Part shown: in pieces, positions 8,171 through 16,812 of the stretch
Layout of the letters: each line of letters starts with the position of its first letter
How positions within the stretch are numbered: the stretch's first letter is position 1
Program-made: the position numbers and the translations under genes
NCBI RefSeq assembly: GCF_000336675.1
Contig: NZ_AOMB01000003.1
Coordinates: forward strand, 62,001 to 126,000
DNA length: 64,000 nucleotides
Direction of reading: 5' to 3'
Source of the DNA: Halococcus hamelinensis 100A6
Lineage (GTDB): Archaea; Halobacteriota; Halobacteria; Halobacteriales; Halococcaceae
Notes under the pieces: model-generated
The model's input: the letters and a program-made list of their open reading frames with translations, nothing else
The model's database searches: none
Told to the model about the DNA's origin: nothing

Positions 8171-10968
8171 GACTGGCCACCATCCGAGAGCGCGAGCTCG
8201 CCGCCACTCCCGTCGCCGCCCTCGTAGTCCTGTCCGGCCAGCCGCATCTCCACCTGACTCGCCGAGCCCTCGTCCTTCGTGACGAGACACTCGTGGTCCG
8301 CGCCGTGAATCAAGCTCTCGTCGTGGCTCACGACGAACACCTGTGCGACGTCCCACTCTTTGATGGTGTCGAGCATCTGTTCGAGTTGCCCGACGTGACC
8401 TTCATCGAGGAACGTCGTCGGCTCGTCGAGGATGAACGGCGGAAGCGTCCCGCCAGCACCCCGGATCTGGGCGATGAGACGATAGATGCCCGCCCGGAGG
8501 GCGAGGTTCACGACCGCGCGTTCGCCACCGCTGGCGTTGGCGGGATCTTCCATCGTCCCATCATCCCGGAGCAGCTTGATGTCGTAGTCGTAGGTATCGT
8601 AGGTCTCGTCGTGTTCTTCGGTGATTCTGACCTGCTGATAGCTGCTGTTCTTGTAGATGTCTTTGAAGATGTCGTTGGCGTACTCGTTGAGATAGCCGAG
8701 GTAGGTTTCCCGAAGATCGGATTGCACCTCGTTGTAGATCGAGAGCGTGTGCTCGATGTCCTCCCGAACGCTGTCGGCCCAGCGTTCGCGGTGCTCTAAC
8801 TCGGCGATGTTCTCGTGGAGGTCACGCAGGTTGTCGAGCGTCGTCTCCACGCTGGCGATCTCGCCCCGGAGGTCTTCGACCTCGCTTTGAGCCTCGTCAC
8901 GCCACTGGCGATGATTTTCGATGTCGTTCTCGTACTCATCGATCCACTCCCGAAGCTCCTCGGGATCATACTCGCCGAGTTCGTGCTCTAGATCCTCCTT
9001 TTCGGCTTTGTAGGTCTCTTTCTGGTCGTCGAGGCGCTCGATTCGGTCGTCGGCGTGACTGATGGCCTGCTGGTGCTGGTCTATCTTGGTCTGGCGGTCG
9101 TCGATGGCGTCGTACTTCTCGTCGGCTTGTTTCACAACCTGTCGGCTCTCGTTGATCGCCTCCATCTCCGCCTCGGCTTCCTCGAAGGCTTCCTCGCGCT
9201 CCTCGACGGTGGCTTCGAGGTCGTCGATCTGCTCGTGGAGGTCGGATTCGTCGCCTTCCAGTTCCTCGATCTCCTCTCGGAGTTCGTCGCGGGCCTCGCG
9301 GAGTTGCTCGGCGTCCTCGCGGGCCTCCACCAGCGTATCGGTGTAGAAGTCGATGGCGTCGTTGACCGTGTTTCGGATGCCGCTCAACTGGCCGCTGCGG
9401 ACTTGCAGTTGCTTCTGATCGTCCTGTAGGGACTGGATCTCGGCTTCGACGTTCTCGCGTTCGCTCTCTAGCTCGCTGATTTCCTCGTCGACGTGGGCCT
9501 CCTCGACGGGCTGGCCACACTTGGGACACTCGCCCGCCTCGCCGAGTCCCTCGAACTCCTCGATCTGGTCGTCGATGGTCTCGACTTTCGATTCGAGTCG
9601 GCCGATTTCGCCGGTGAGCTCGTTGATCTCGTCGCCGAGTTCCTCCCGGCGCTCGGGGATTCGTTCTCGTGCAAGCGGGGCGAGCGCGTCCGTCGCCACG
9701 CTGAGGTCTATCTCGCCCTCGTCCATCCCGAAGTTCGCTTCCACCTCGTATTCGTCGAGTGTCTCGGCGAGGTCACTGAGTTGCTCGCGGAGTTCGGTCT
9801 CGTGGTCCTCGACGTCGCTCTCGGCCTCGTCGATCGCTCGTTCCTGTTCTTCGGCCTGCTCACGGGCCTGCTCTAACTCGTCGGTGACGTCACCGAGGTC
9901 GGATTTGGCATCCAGCAGGTTGTCGCGGGCGTTGTTGTATTCATTTTCGAGCGTGTTCTTCTCTTTCTGGGCGGCGAGTACGTCGTCGTGGGCCTCGCTA
10001 TGGGCGTCGGCCGTGCTCTCGGCGCTCGATAGGTCGTACTCCGTCTCCTCGTCGAGCGTATCGATCTCGTCTCGGAGGTCGTTGATCGCCGAGTTGTGCT
10101 CGCCAATGGTATCCTTCGCCTCTTGGCGTTCCTTCCGGGCCTCGATCTTCGAGTCCTTCGCGTCGTCGATTTGGCTCTGTTTGTTTTCCCGGCGTTCGGA
10201 GAGTGTGTCGTACCGTTCGAGTTGGTCGGTGTATTTGTTGAGTTTCGGGACAAGTTCCTCGTCGATGTGGTCCTGATGGCGCTGTACGAGGTCTTTTTGC
10301 TCGTCAATGTCGCTTTTGAGGCTCTGAACCTCCTCGATATAGCCGTCTTCATCTTTCTCGTATTCTTCGAGGTTCGCCTCTTGGCCTTTCCGGCGTTCCT
10401 GACACCGCTCGTAGGTGCGCCGAGCGCCGCGTCGGGTGAGTTTGGCGCGTTCGATGTAGCCCTCGATCTGATCGAGGCCGAGTAGGCTATCGATCATCTC
10501 GCCGCGGTCGTTCGCCTCTATGAGACGATCGATCTCGCCCTGCTGGACGTAGGCCGAGCTAGAGAAGTCGTCTTCGTCCATCCCGAGGAGATTCGTGACT
10601 TCTTGCTGCACATCCCGAATCCCCGAGACGGGATCGGAGAGCACCGGCGAGGAGAGCGTGGCCTTCGACGCCGCGCCGCTGTCGGGACTGGGCATCTCCC
10701 ACTCGACAGTGTATTCGGTGTCGTCGACGACGAAATCCAGTTCGACTTTGCCTTTGTCCGCGCCGCGGCGCACGAGGTCGCCGACGTTGAACGAGTTGCC
10801 CTCGACGTTGGTGATGTTCGAGAGAAAGAGCCCGCCGAACATCCCGATCAGCAGGGAGGTCTTCCCCGCGCCGTTCTCGCCGTGGATGAGGATGGTTCCC
10901 TCGGGAAACTCGACAGTCTGGTCCTCGTAGCTGCGGATGTTCTGGAGTCGGATTCTGGTGATCTTCAT
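8167..10968 (-). CDS. rad50: DNA double-strand break repair ATPase Rad50
   Basis: A 933-residue SMC-like ATPase that works with Mre11 at DNA ends. Walker A is at residues about 28-40 (IHGENGAGKTSLLIG). Two very long charged coiled-coil arms flank the zinc hook CPKCGQP at residues 481-487. The ABC signature ASGGERAVVNLALR and Walker B with FILDEPTTFLDEGH are near the C-terminus, and a D-loop/switch histidine follows in VVSHD. The start ATG shares one base with the mre11 stop (TAATG), a tightly coupled operon. The length is normal for archaeal Rad50. Confidence 0.97.
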   Translation of the reverse strand: MKITRIRLQNIRSYEDQTVEFPEGTILIHGENGAGKTSLLIGMFGGLFLSNITNVEGNSFNVGDLVRRGADKGKVELDFVVDDTEYTVEWEMPSPDSGAASKATLSSPVLSDPVSGIRDVQQEVTNLLGMDEDDFSSSAYVQQGEIDRLIEANDRGEMIDSLLGLDQIEGYIERAKLTRRGARRTYERCQERRKGQEANLEEYEKDEDGYIEEVQSLKSDIDEQKDLVQRHQDHIDEELVPKLNKYTDQLERYDTLSERRENKQSQIDDAKDSKIEARKERQEAKDTIGEHNSAINDLRDEIDTLDEETEYDLSSAESTADAHSEAHDDVLAAQKEKNTLENEYNNARDNLLDAKSDLGDVTDELEQAREQAEEQERAIDEAESDVEDHETELREQLSDLAETLDEYEVEANFGMDEGEIDLSVATDALAPLARERIPERREELGDEINELTGEIGRLESKVETIDDQIEEFEGLGEAGECPKCGQPVEEAHVDEEISELESERENVEAEIQSLQDDQKQLQVRSGQLSGIRNTVNDAIDFYTDTLVEAREDAEQLREARDELREEIEELEGDESDLHEQIDDLEATVEEREEAFEEAEAEMEAINESRQVVKQADEKYDAIDDRQTKIDQHQQAISHADDRIERLDDQKETYKAEKEDLEHELGEYDPEELREWIDEYENDIENHRQWRDEAQSEVEDLRGEIASVETTLDNLRDLHENIAELEHRERWADSVREDIEHTLSIYNEVQSDLRETYLGYLNEYANDIFKDIYKNSSYQQVRITEEHDETYDTYDYDIKLLRDDGTMEDPANASGGERAVVNLALRAGIYRLIAQIRGAGGTLPPFILDEPTTFLDEGHVGQLEQMLDTIKEWDVAQVFVVSHDESLIHGADHECLVTKDEGSASQVEMRLAGQDYEGGDGSGGELALSDGGQS

Positions 10969-12749
10969 TAGCTATCATCTCCTTCGCTGGCGAGGTCAGC
11001 GAACGACGTCTGACTGCTCGCGCCGTCGCTCTCGGCTTTCGTGCTCTCGCTGTCGTCGTCGGTGTCTTCATCCTCTGTATCGCTCCCGCCGTCGGTGGCC
11101 TCGGCTTCGACGGCCTCGCCTTCGCCTTCGTCGGGCGTGGGCGCGGTCTCGGCGCGTACCTCCGGTGGCTCGCCCTCGACTGGTTCGTCGTCGGCGTCCG
11201 CTTCCGTCTCGGCCTCGACGGGTTCGGGTTCGTCTCCGGTGTCGGCTGGCTCTGCGTCCGCTGGGGCCGGCTGGTCGCCGCTCTCATCGCTCTCGGCCTG
11301 TGCGGCGTCACTATCCCCACCTCCGCCCTCGACCGCCTCGACGGCGGCCTCGGCCTGCTCTCGGAGACGCTGTGCCGTCTCGATAGGGTCGGCGTCGTCG
11401 GGCTCGTTCGGCCCACCCGGCCCGGCGTTGGCGACTCGTTCGGCGAGCGGTGCGACGTCCTCCTCCTCGTCGTCTTCGGACTCGGGCTCGGCTTCCTCGT
11501 CGGCTTCCTGTTCGCCCTGTTCGGCGGCCTCATCGCTCTCGACAGGTTCCTCGGGGCTCTCGTCCGGCTCCTCGGCGGGACCATCGCCCAGCACGGCGTC
11601 GGGATTCTCGCTCTCGAAGGCGTCGTCCTGCGCTTCGGAGATCATCTGGTCGGCGTTATCATCGAGGGCCGCTGTCGAGGTGGCCTCGTCGCGGACCATG
11701 CTCTCCACATCGAGAGCGGGCTCGCTGAGGCCGGCTTTGGCGAGTCGCCGGTCGATCAGGGTATCGGGGTCTTCGACGTCCGCTGTCGGGTCCGCCCCTA
11801 TATCGAGATGTTCGCGGCCTCGGTTGTCGTCGACGCGCGCCACTGCCGCACCCCTATCGAGCGCGATCTCGTGAACGTCGCTCGCCGTCAGTGACGTTCG
11901 CTTGCCGGTGAGGCTCACGACCGCTACGGCGTCCGTGAGGTCGACCTCCTCGAACTTCGAGCGGGCGTGTTCGTACCCATCGTTCTCCTCGAAGGTGATC
12001 GGTATCTGCTCGAAATCCCGCGTGTCGAGGGTGACGTGGCTCCGCGACATCGTATGCCCAGAAAAGTCCGAAAGCATCGTGATGGTGCGTGGGCCTTCCT
12101 CACCGGCGCTCCCGCGTTCGGTGGACCCAGCATACCATACATCGACGCCTTTGACGTCCTCGCTGACGGCCTCGTGATAATCCCCGAGCGCGAGCCCGTC
12201 GATCTCGAGATCCAGTCGGTCGATGACCGACTCGGCGGGGTACTCCGCCATGATCTCCGGTACGGGTGGGTGGAGCAACTGGTGCATACACAAGAGGCGA
12301 TAGGCGTCGTCGTTCTCGGGAGGTTCGAGCTCGAAATCAGTGGTCTCCCACGCCGGGCTCGGCACGGCGTCGATGCCATAAATCGCCACTGCTTCCTCGC
12401 CCTCACCGACCATCGTCGGGGAGGAATCGAGGCGGCTGGCCGTGCCGGTGTAGGCCATGAGATCGAGCCACTGATCGTCCATCTTTCGGTCGTGGTTCCC
12501 GACGATCCCGAGGAATGGGATACCAGCGTCGTCGGCACGCCGGAGGACGTTGATACACTGGTTGACCTGCGGGAGCGGCGGCGTCCGCCGGTGAAAGAGG
12601 TCGCCGGTGTGAATGATGGCGTCGACGTCGCGCTCGATTGCGCGCTCGACTGATTGGGCGAAGGCGTCGGTGAAATCCTGCCTCCGAATGTCGCTGCCGT
12701 ACTGGCGATTCCCGAGGTGGGTGTCGCTGATGTGGGCGATGTGGACCAT
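10968..12749 (-). CDS. mre11: DNA repair nuclease Mre11 with long acidic tail
   Basis: A 593-residue protein. The calcineurin-like nuclease core (about residues 1-330) shows SDTHLG, HTGDLFH and GNHD metal-binding motifs. The later GHxH motif reads GDYH near residue 190, so its first His is replaced by Asp. The last 200 residues or so are extremely acidic and low-complexity (E/D/A/P/S), far beyond the usual Mre11 length, and probably disordered; similar tails suit high-salt cytoplasm. It is the first gene of the operon with rad50. Mre11 processes broken DNA ends together with Rad50. Confidence 0.95.
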   Translation of the reverse strand: MVHIAHISDTHLGNRQYGSDIRRQDFTDAFAQSVERAIERDVDAIIHTGDLFHRRTPPLPQVNQCINVLRRADDAGIPFLGIVGNHDRKMDDQWLDLMAYTGTASRLDSSPTMVGEGEEAVAIYGIDAVPSPAWETTDFELEPPENDDAYRLLCMHQLLHPPVPEIMAEYPAESVIDRLDLEIDGLALGDYHEAVSEDVKGVDVWYAGSTERGSAGEEGPRTITMLSDFSGHTMSRSHVTLDTRDFEQIPITFEENDGYEHARSKFEEVDLTDAVAVVSLTGKRTSLTASDVHEIALDRGAAVARVDDNRGREHLDIGADPTADVEDPDTLIDRRLAKAGLSEPALDVESMVRDEATSTAALDDNADQMISEAQDDAFESENPDAVLGDGPAEEPDESPEEPVESDEAAEQGEQEADEEAEPESEDDEEEDVAPLAERVANAGPGGPNEPDDADPIETAQRLREQAEAAVEAVEGGGGDSDAAQAESDESGDQPAPADAEPADTGDEPEPVEAETEADADDEPVEGEPPEVRAETAPTPDEGEGEAVEAEATDGGSDTEDEDTDDDSESTKAESDGASSQTSFADLASEGDDS

Positions 12750-12839
12750 GTAGCGGGTTTCTATTCCGGGGTTAGTCCGGTATCCGGTATAAGGATCGGG
12801 AGAAAGGAGAGTGAAAGTCGTCGTGGTCGCGTTGGCTTC

Positions 12840-13301
12840 CTACGGCTCCGAAACACCGGCATCAGCATCGGAATCGGCATCGGGATCTGGACCGGGAAGT
12901 GGGTGGAGAATCCCGTACCACAGTCGGTAGACGACGAGCCCCGCCGTTTCACCGATAGCGAGGCTCTCTCTGAACGCATCTGGATTCGACGCGAATCGAG
13001 CAAGCACCCGATCCTTCCCGCTCCAGAGAAAAGTGAACAGGAACCGTCGGCGTCGGCTCGTCCGAATCCCACAGACGTCGTGGTCGGAGAGCAACCCCGC
13101 GAGAACGGACGTTCCTGTCCCGAGCGCCAGAACGCCCGGCGAGAGGGGTTGATTCGCCTCGATTTCCTCGTCTTCGGGGAGGTCGGCTGTCGCCTTCCGA
13201 AGAAATAGCACGGCCCAGAGGCCGAACACGCAGAATCCAAACTCGAAAATGGCCTTGATTCGTCGGCGCACCATTCTCCCCGATAGAAGGCGCGGCCTCA
13301 T
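12840..13301 (-). CDS. Hypothetical membrane-associated protein
   Basis: A 153-residue frame (ATG at 13301; an alternative ATG is at 13274). Residues about 17-35 are hydrophobic (EFGFCVFGLWAVLFL), followed by an acidic loop and further weakly hydrophobic stretches; the C-terminus is a P/D/A repeat (PDPDADSDADAG). No family is recognised. It lies 90 bp upstream of mre11 on the same strand. It could be a real fast-evolving gene; codon bias fits the neighbourhood. Confidence 0.5.
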   Translation of the reverse strand: MRPRLLSGRMVRRRIKAIFEFGFCVFGLWAVLFLRKATADLPEDEEIEANQPLSPGVLALGTGTSVLAGLLSDHDVCGIRTSRRRRFLFTFLWSGKDRVLARFASNPDAFRESLAIGETAGLVVYRLWYGILHPLPGPDPDADSDADAGVSEP

Positions 13302-13319
13302 GTAACCCGGTGGCTGTAC

Positions 13320-14315
13320 CTACGTCGCGGTAGTTTCGACGAGTCCGTCGATCGTCGTGTTGGCGCTCTCGGTCGCTGCACCCATCGAGGACTCACTCGT
13401 TCCGAGGTGTGTGGTACGAGCGGTCGGCATCGACGAGGCAGGCGTCCCGGTCTGCTGTCGCGCCTCGGAGAGCCACGCCGGCGTTTCGAGCTCGGTCGAG
13501 TCGGCGTTCTCCAGCGTGATATGAACACGGACGGAGTTGCCGCCGGTCGGATTCGGCCGCACAGCGACCAGATCGCGGGTGACACCCTGCTCGTCGATCG
13601 AGAGCCGGTAATCAGCGGAAATGTTCGACTCCGAGAGCGCCCCGGAAACGACGTGCCGCGGCGAGCCGTTCACCTGCTGGGTCTCGACCGAGGTATTGTT
13701 TCGTTCGGCATCCGGGAGATACGTCGAGAGCGTCGTCGCGCCGAGCGTTCCATCGGTCAGAACTGAGTCGCCCGCGGGTTGTGCGTAGGCGGTCGTCCCA
13801 TTTTGGTAGGTCTGGCGGACGTACGTCTCACCGTCCGTCGTCCACCCATCGAGGCGCGTGACGTTCGTACTGCCGGGGATCGAGCCCGTGTAGTTCGCAC
13901 TGAATCCGATACGCTCGCCGGATTGGGATTTGTGGATGGTCTGGTTGAGCGAGAAGACGATGGTGCCGTTCGGCGCGACGACGCTACTGTTCGCCCGCGT
14001 GATCGTCGAGTGATTCTCCAGATACGCGGTGTGTGCTCGGAGAAGCGCCCCGGAGTTGGTGACGCCCGCGCTCGTCAGGCCGGGCGCGAGTTGCTGGGCC
14101 GAACTCGTTGTTGACTGGTCCGTGGGGGCGTCGAGGGGCGTCACGGTCGAACTGTTTGTAACCGTCTGCTGGTCGCCGCTAGAGGCGACGGTCGAATTAG
14201 TAGTGTTCTGCTGGCCGCCGCCGAGGATGCCATTGCAGCCAGCGAGCGTGAGCATCGCGGCGAGCGCGAGAACGCCAGCGATTCGTTTCGTCTGTCGAGA
14301 GCGAGATCCAGTCAT
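13320..14315 (-). CDS. Secreted lipoprotein, haloarchaeal type
   Basis: A 331-residue protein beginning MTGSRSRQTKRIAGVLALA with a lipobox LAGC near residue 30, so probably lipid-anchored outside the cell; the RSRQTKR stretch before the hydrophobic core could suit Tat rather than Sec but has no clear twin-arginine motif. After it comes a threonine/serine/glutamine-rich linker and a body with many N-x-S/T sites (potential N-glycosylation). An upstream ATG at 14327 is also possible. No enzymatic motif is seen; binding or envelope function unknown. Confidence 0.75.
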   Translation of the reverse strand: MTGSRSRQTKRIAGVLALAAMLTLAGCNGILGGGQQNTTNSTVASSGDQQTVTNSSTVTPLDAPTDQSTTSSAQQLAPGLTSAGVTNSGALLRAHTAYLENHSTITRANSSVVAPNGTIVFSLNQTIHKSQSGERIGFSANYTGSIPGSTNVTRLDGWTTDGETYVRQTYQNGTTAYAQPAGDSVLTDGTLGATTLSTYLPDAERNNTSVETQQVNGSPRHVVSGALSESNISADYRLSIDEQGVTRDLVAVRPNPTGGNSVRVHITLENADSTELETPAWLSEARQQTGTPASSMPTARTTHLGTSESSMGAATESANTTIDGLVETTAT

Positions 14316-14413
14316 GGAGGTATCCACAGAAGAATGCCCCGGCTTCCCGGATAAATGCCGGTCGGATCGGGTTCGGAGAATAACTTATCTGAGTGGTCGT
14401 CCTATAGCGAATT

Positions 14414-14599
14414 ATGGCCAACTGGACACGCGGAGCTCGCGGCGAAGGACTTTATATGCTCGTGTGGGGGCTACTCACGCTCGCGTTCGTTCCGTTCGCC
14501 GGCTCGACCATTGGTATGGTGTTGGTTGGTATCTTCGGCCTCGCCTTTTGTTGGTACGGCGTTGGGATGGTTCGGTCGGACTCGCGGGCGCTTGCGTAG
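14414..14599 (+). CDS. Small two-TM membrane protein
   Basis: A 61-residue protein with hydrophobic segments at about 13-30 and 34-50 separated by the short GSTIGM turn. An AATAACTTATC box lies about 30 nt upstream of the ATG, fitting a leaderless haloarchaeal promoter. It is divergent from the lipoprotein gene. No family is recognised. Confidence 0.6.
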   Translation: MANWTRGARGEGLYMLVWGLLTLAFVPFAGSTIGMVLVGIFGLAFCWYGVGMVRSDSRALA

Positions 14600-14649
14600 C
14601 GTCTCCGACCCGGCGAAAATTGTATAGGATATGCCAGAACAGTGAGCGT

Positions 14650-15021
14650 ATGGATCGAGACGCGCTCGCCGAGCGGATTCGGGACTCGCTCCCTGATTTC
14701 GAGTCGGTGCTGATCGGCGTTCTCTGTCTCGGTGGGCTGTTGATCTTCCTCGATATACTCGGCATCGACGTTATCGAGAACATCCGCAACTCACAGGGCG
14801 GTGTCGTCTACTTCGTCTATCCAGTAACGATAGCATTGCTCTCGTATCTCATCGAGCGCTTCCGGGATGCCTTCGACGAACCCCACACGGCCGACGTTCC
14901 CGACCCGCTCGGCGACCGCGAGAGTGAAAGTGAGACCGAGGGCGACGAAAGTGAGGCCGAACCGGCGGCCGAGGAACGAACCGTCGAGTTCGCCCGCTCA
15001 CGGAACGACTCCTCGGAGTAA
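14650..15021 (+). CDS. Membrane protein with acidic C-terminal tail
   Basis: A 123-residue protein. The ATG at 14650 was chosen because the earlier open sequence is the end of the preceding gene region in another frame. Two TM segments (about residues 20-38 and 53-70) are followed by a highly acidic cytoplasmic tail (ESESETEGDESEAEPAAEE). An AATTGTATAGGATATG stretch upstream looks like a promoter. Unrecognised family; the tail is typical of halophile proteins. Confidence 0.62.
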   Translation: MDRDALAERIRDSLPDFESVLIGVLCLGGLLIFLDILGIDVIENIRNSQGGVVYFVYPVTIALLSYLIERFRDAFDEPHTADVPDPLGDRESESETEGDESEAEPAAEERTVEFARSRNDSSE

Positions 15022-15056
15022 GGATTCCTGCCGTCGCTACGACCTATCGGGGAACG

Positions 15057-15137
15057 ATGATTGGTGCCGCTGCCGGAATCGGGTTAATTCTCTTTGGCAT
15101 TGGCATCGTCTTCGTGAAATCGGCGGCGGATTCGTAG
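15057..15137 (+). CDS. Very small single-TM peptide
   Basis: A 26-codon frame encoding MIGAAAGIGLILFGIGIVF followed by a polar VKSAADS end: one clean TM helix with glycine-rich spacing. It starts 35 bp after the previous gene on the same strand. Such mini-membrane proteins are common in haloarchaea but poorly annotated. The frame also reads open upstream without a start codon, so chance cannot be excluded. Confidence 0.4.
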   Translation: MIGAAAGIGLILFGIGIVFVKSAADS

Positions 15138-15193
15138 CAACTTCGTCGAGAAATCGTGTCTGAGTCGTATAGCATCCATCCACCGGAGCTTAC

Positions 15194-15472
15194 TCACTCG
15201 GTATGGCCGCCCTCGAAAGAGAAGATTGTCCGCCGCGCCCACGCCGCGAGCTCAGCCCGACACCCCTTATCGAGCATTTCGCCCCTCCACGTCCATAGTT
15301 CGGGCTCGGCACCCAGCCCGCCCTGATTGTAGACGTCGTGCATGAGAGCGTACTCCGCCTGCGGGTGGGCGAGAATATCCACTCCAAGAACGGACGTGTG
15401 ATCGCTGATATTCAGCCGATTCTTCCGGGCTTGGTGGTCCACCGTGTCGGATTCTGTGGCGTTGGACTGCAT
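15194..15472 (-). CDS. Hypothetical protein
   Basis: A 92-residue soluble protein without recognised domains. It has a polar N-terminus, then HTSVLGVDILAHPQAEYAL and an aromatic/charged C-terminal half (GRGEM-like turn, RAELAAWARRTIFS). It precedes no obvious partner and lies just after (in transcription order) the small membrane gene ending at 15493, so it may be the last gene of that transcript. Function unknown. Confidence 0.6.
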   Translation of the reverse strand: MQSNATESDTVDHQARKNRLNISDHTSVLGVDILAHPQAEYALMHDVYNQGGLGAEPELWTWRGEMLDKGCRAELAAWARRTIFSFEGGHTE

Positions 15473-15492
15473 GGTGTGTAGTGCTCTCGGAG

Positions 15493-15690
15493 CTACGGCC
15501 GAGCGGTCAGATACCCCGCCGCGGTGAGCACTGCGAGCGCGGTCATGACGGCGAGCCCGATCGAGAGCGAGCTCGCCCCGCCGACGCCGGCGAGCGCGAA
15601 TACAGGCAAGAGGACGACCAGCCCGGCGGCCCCGAGAACGCTCGTCTCGGGGATCGAGAGCCCGCGCTGCTCGACGGGTTCGGGATTCAT
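15493..15690 (-). CDS. Small two-TM membrane protein
   Basis: A 65-residue protein with hydrophobic segments at about 17-35 and 39-60 after a polar start (MNPEPVEQRG). Its ATG overlaps the stop of the upstream regulator gene by 4 nt (ATGA), so the pair is translationally coupled. A membrane partner or target of that regulator is possible; no family is recognised. Confidence 0.62.
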   Translation of the reverse strand: MNPEPVEQRGLSIPETSVLGAAGLVVLLPVFALAGVGGASSLSIGLAVMTALAVLTAAGYLTARP

Positions 15691-16232
15691 ACTTCGGCCT
15701 CCGCTTCTATGTCCTCCGGGTTGGCCTCCTCCTCATCGTCGTCGAAGGTCGTGACGTTCGCCTCCGCCGAGAGATGAGTCCCGTTGACGAGGATCGGGTT
15801 CACGGCAATGTTCTCGGTCGCTAGCACGGGCTTGATCGTATTCCTATCGGGATGCTCGCGCTCGATCACCCCGACCTCGTAGAGAATATCGAGGTCGTCC
15901 GAGACATCCGAGTAGTTGCGATCGAGGTGACGAGCGAGCGCCCGCTGGGATTCGATCTCCACATCGGAGCCGAGGGCGTCGAGAATTTCCAGTCGCTTCT
16001 CGGTCATCACATCCCGAGCGTCCTCCCACGACAGTACCATCGGCCTCTCGTATCCGGCGGCGTTGAGCGCCGTCGAGAACAGGTGCGTGCGGAGGATGGC
16101 GTGGCTCTCCTCGTCCATCTCCGCCTCGGCGTACTGCTGGTCTATCGCCGACGCCCCCTTCTCTAGGAGCGTCGATTTCCCGGTGCTCTCGCTCGCTGGC
16201 TGGTCGTCCGCCGAGTCACTTGATTCGTCCAT
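15687..16232 (-). CDS. Winged-helix transcriptional regulator
   Basis: A 181-residue predicted DNA-binding protein. The N-terminal 40 residues are acidic and disordered. Residues about 80-140 form a winged helix: EKRLEILDALG, ESQRALARHLDRNYSDVSDD and LDILYEVGVIEREH. This resembles haloarchaeal HVO_A0114-like/MarR-type predicted regulators. It is coupled to a small membrane gene downstream. The acidic C-terminus (DDDEEEANPEDIEAEAEV) suits a haloarchaeon. Confidence 0.75.
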   Translation of the reverse strand: MDESSDSADDQPASESTGKSTLLEKGASAIDQQYAEAEMDEESHAILRTHLFSTALNAAGYERPMVLSWEDARDVMTEKRLEILDALGSDVEIESQRALARHLDRNYSDVSDDLDILYEVGVIEREHPDRNTIKPVLATENIAVNPILVNGTHLSAEANVTTFDDDEEEANPEDIEAEAEV

Positions 16233-16280
16233 ATGATAGGGCGATAGCCTATCGGTAAAAGAGTTGGGGAGATTGAGTGT

Positions 16281-16469
16281 TCATTGCCGGGTTTGCTCGT
16301 AGCGAGTTTCGCCGACAAAGCCGGCAATGAGCACGATGAGTCCGGCAAGAAACATGAGGGGGCCAAGCGTTCCGAGGATCGGCGCGGTGGCGGCGAACAT
16401 ACTGCCGGTGGTCATGAGTGTCGCACCCAATATCATCCATTTGATCTCGCGTACCGCTTCGCTGTGCAT
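16281..16469 (-). CDS. Small two-TM membrane protein
   Basis: A 62-residue protein from ATG at 16469 (a TTG start at 16484 would add five residues). Two hydrophobic segments, about residues 10-28 and 32-52, follow the basic-polar start MHSEAVREIKW; the end RYEQTRQ is polar. No family is recognised. Confidence 0.55.
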   Translation of the reverse strand: MHSEAVREIKWMILGATLMTTGSMFAATAPILGTLGPLMFLAGLIVLIAGFVGETRYEQTRQ

Positions 16470-16520
16470 GGGTTCGGTATCCAATGCCTACGAGAAACAG
16501 CCCTCGGATAGCCTCTCGAT

Positions 16521-16745
16521 TCACACACCGTGGGTGGAGTTCCTGATTCCGAGGTGGGCGAACACGAATAGAGTAGCGAGAAACCACACCCCGACCACGC
16601 CGTTCACAAGGGCGCTTGGAAACCCGGCAACGAGTATCGAGAACGCGGCCATGATGACCGCGACCACGGTCAGCGATTTGTAGACACGGACGAAATTTGC
16701 CTTCGTTAGTACCCGGTCGGACGAAACAGCGCGGTTAGTCGTCAT
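16521..16745 (-). CDS. Small two-TM membrane protein
   Basis: A 74-residue protein from the ATG at 16745, with a basic N-terminus (TKANFVRVYKS) and two hydrophobic segments at about residues 24-42 and 46-65. The longer frame to 16772 was not used because it would leave no room for the TATATA promoter-like stretch just upstream. No family recognised. Confidence 0.55.
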   Translation of the reverse strand: MTTNRAVSSDRVLTKANFVRVYKSLTVVAVIMAAFSILVAGFPSALVNGVVGVWFLATLFVFAHLGIRNSTHGV

Positions 16746-16812
16746 ATATAGCGCTCTAGAACGCACAACCATGAGTCTTCAGGCGGCGCTGTGGCGACTC
16801 TCGGTGGTTTAA

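Noticed and set aside
11041-11874. 277-codon serine/alanine-rich plus-strand frame
   Set aside because: It mirrors the acidic low-complexity tail of Mre11 on the other strand; GC-rich bias creates it.
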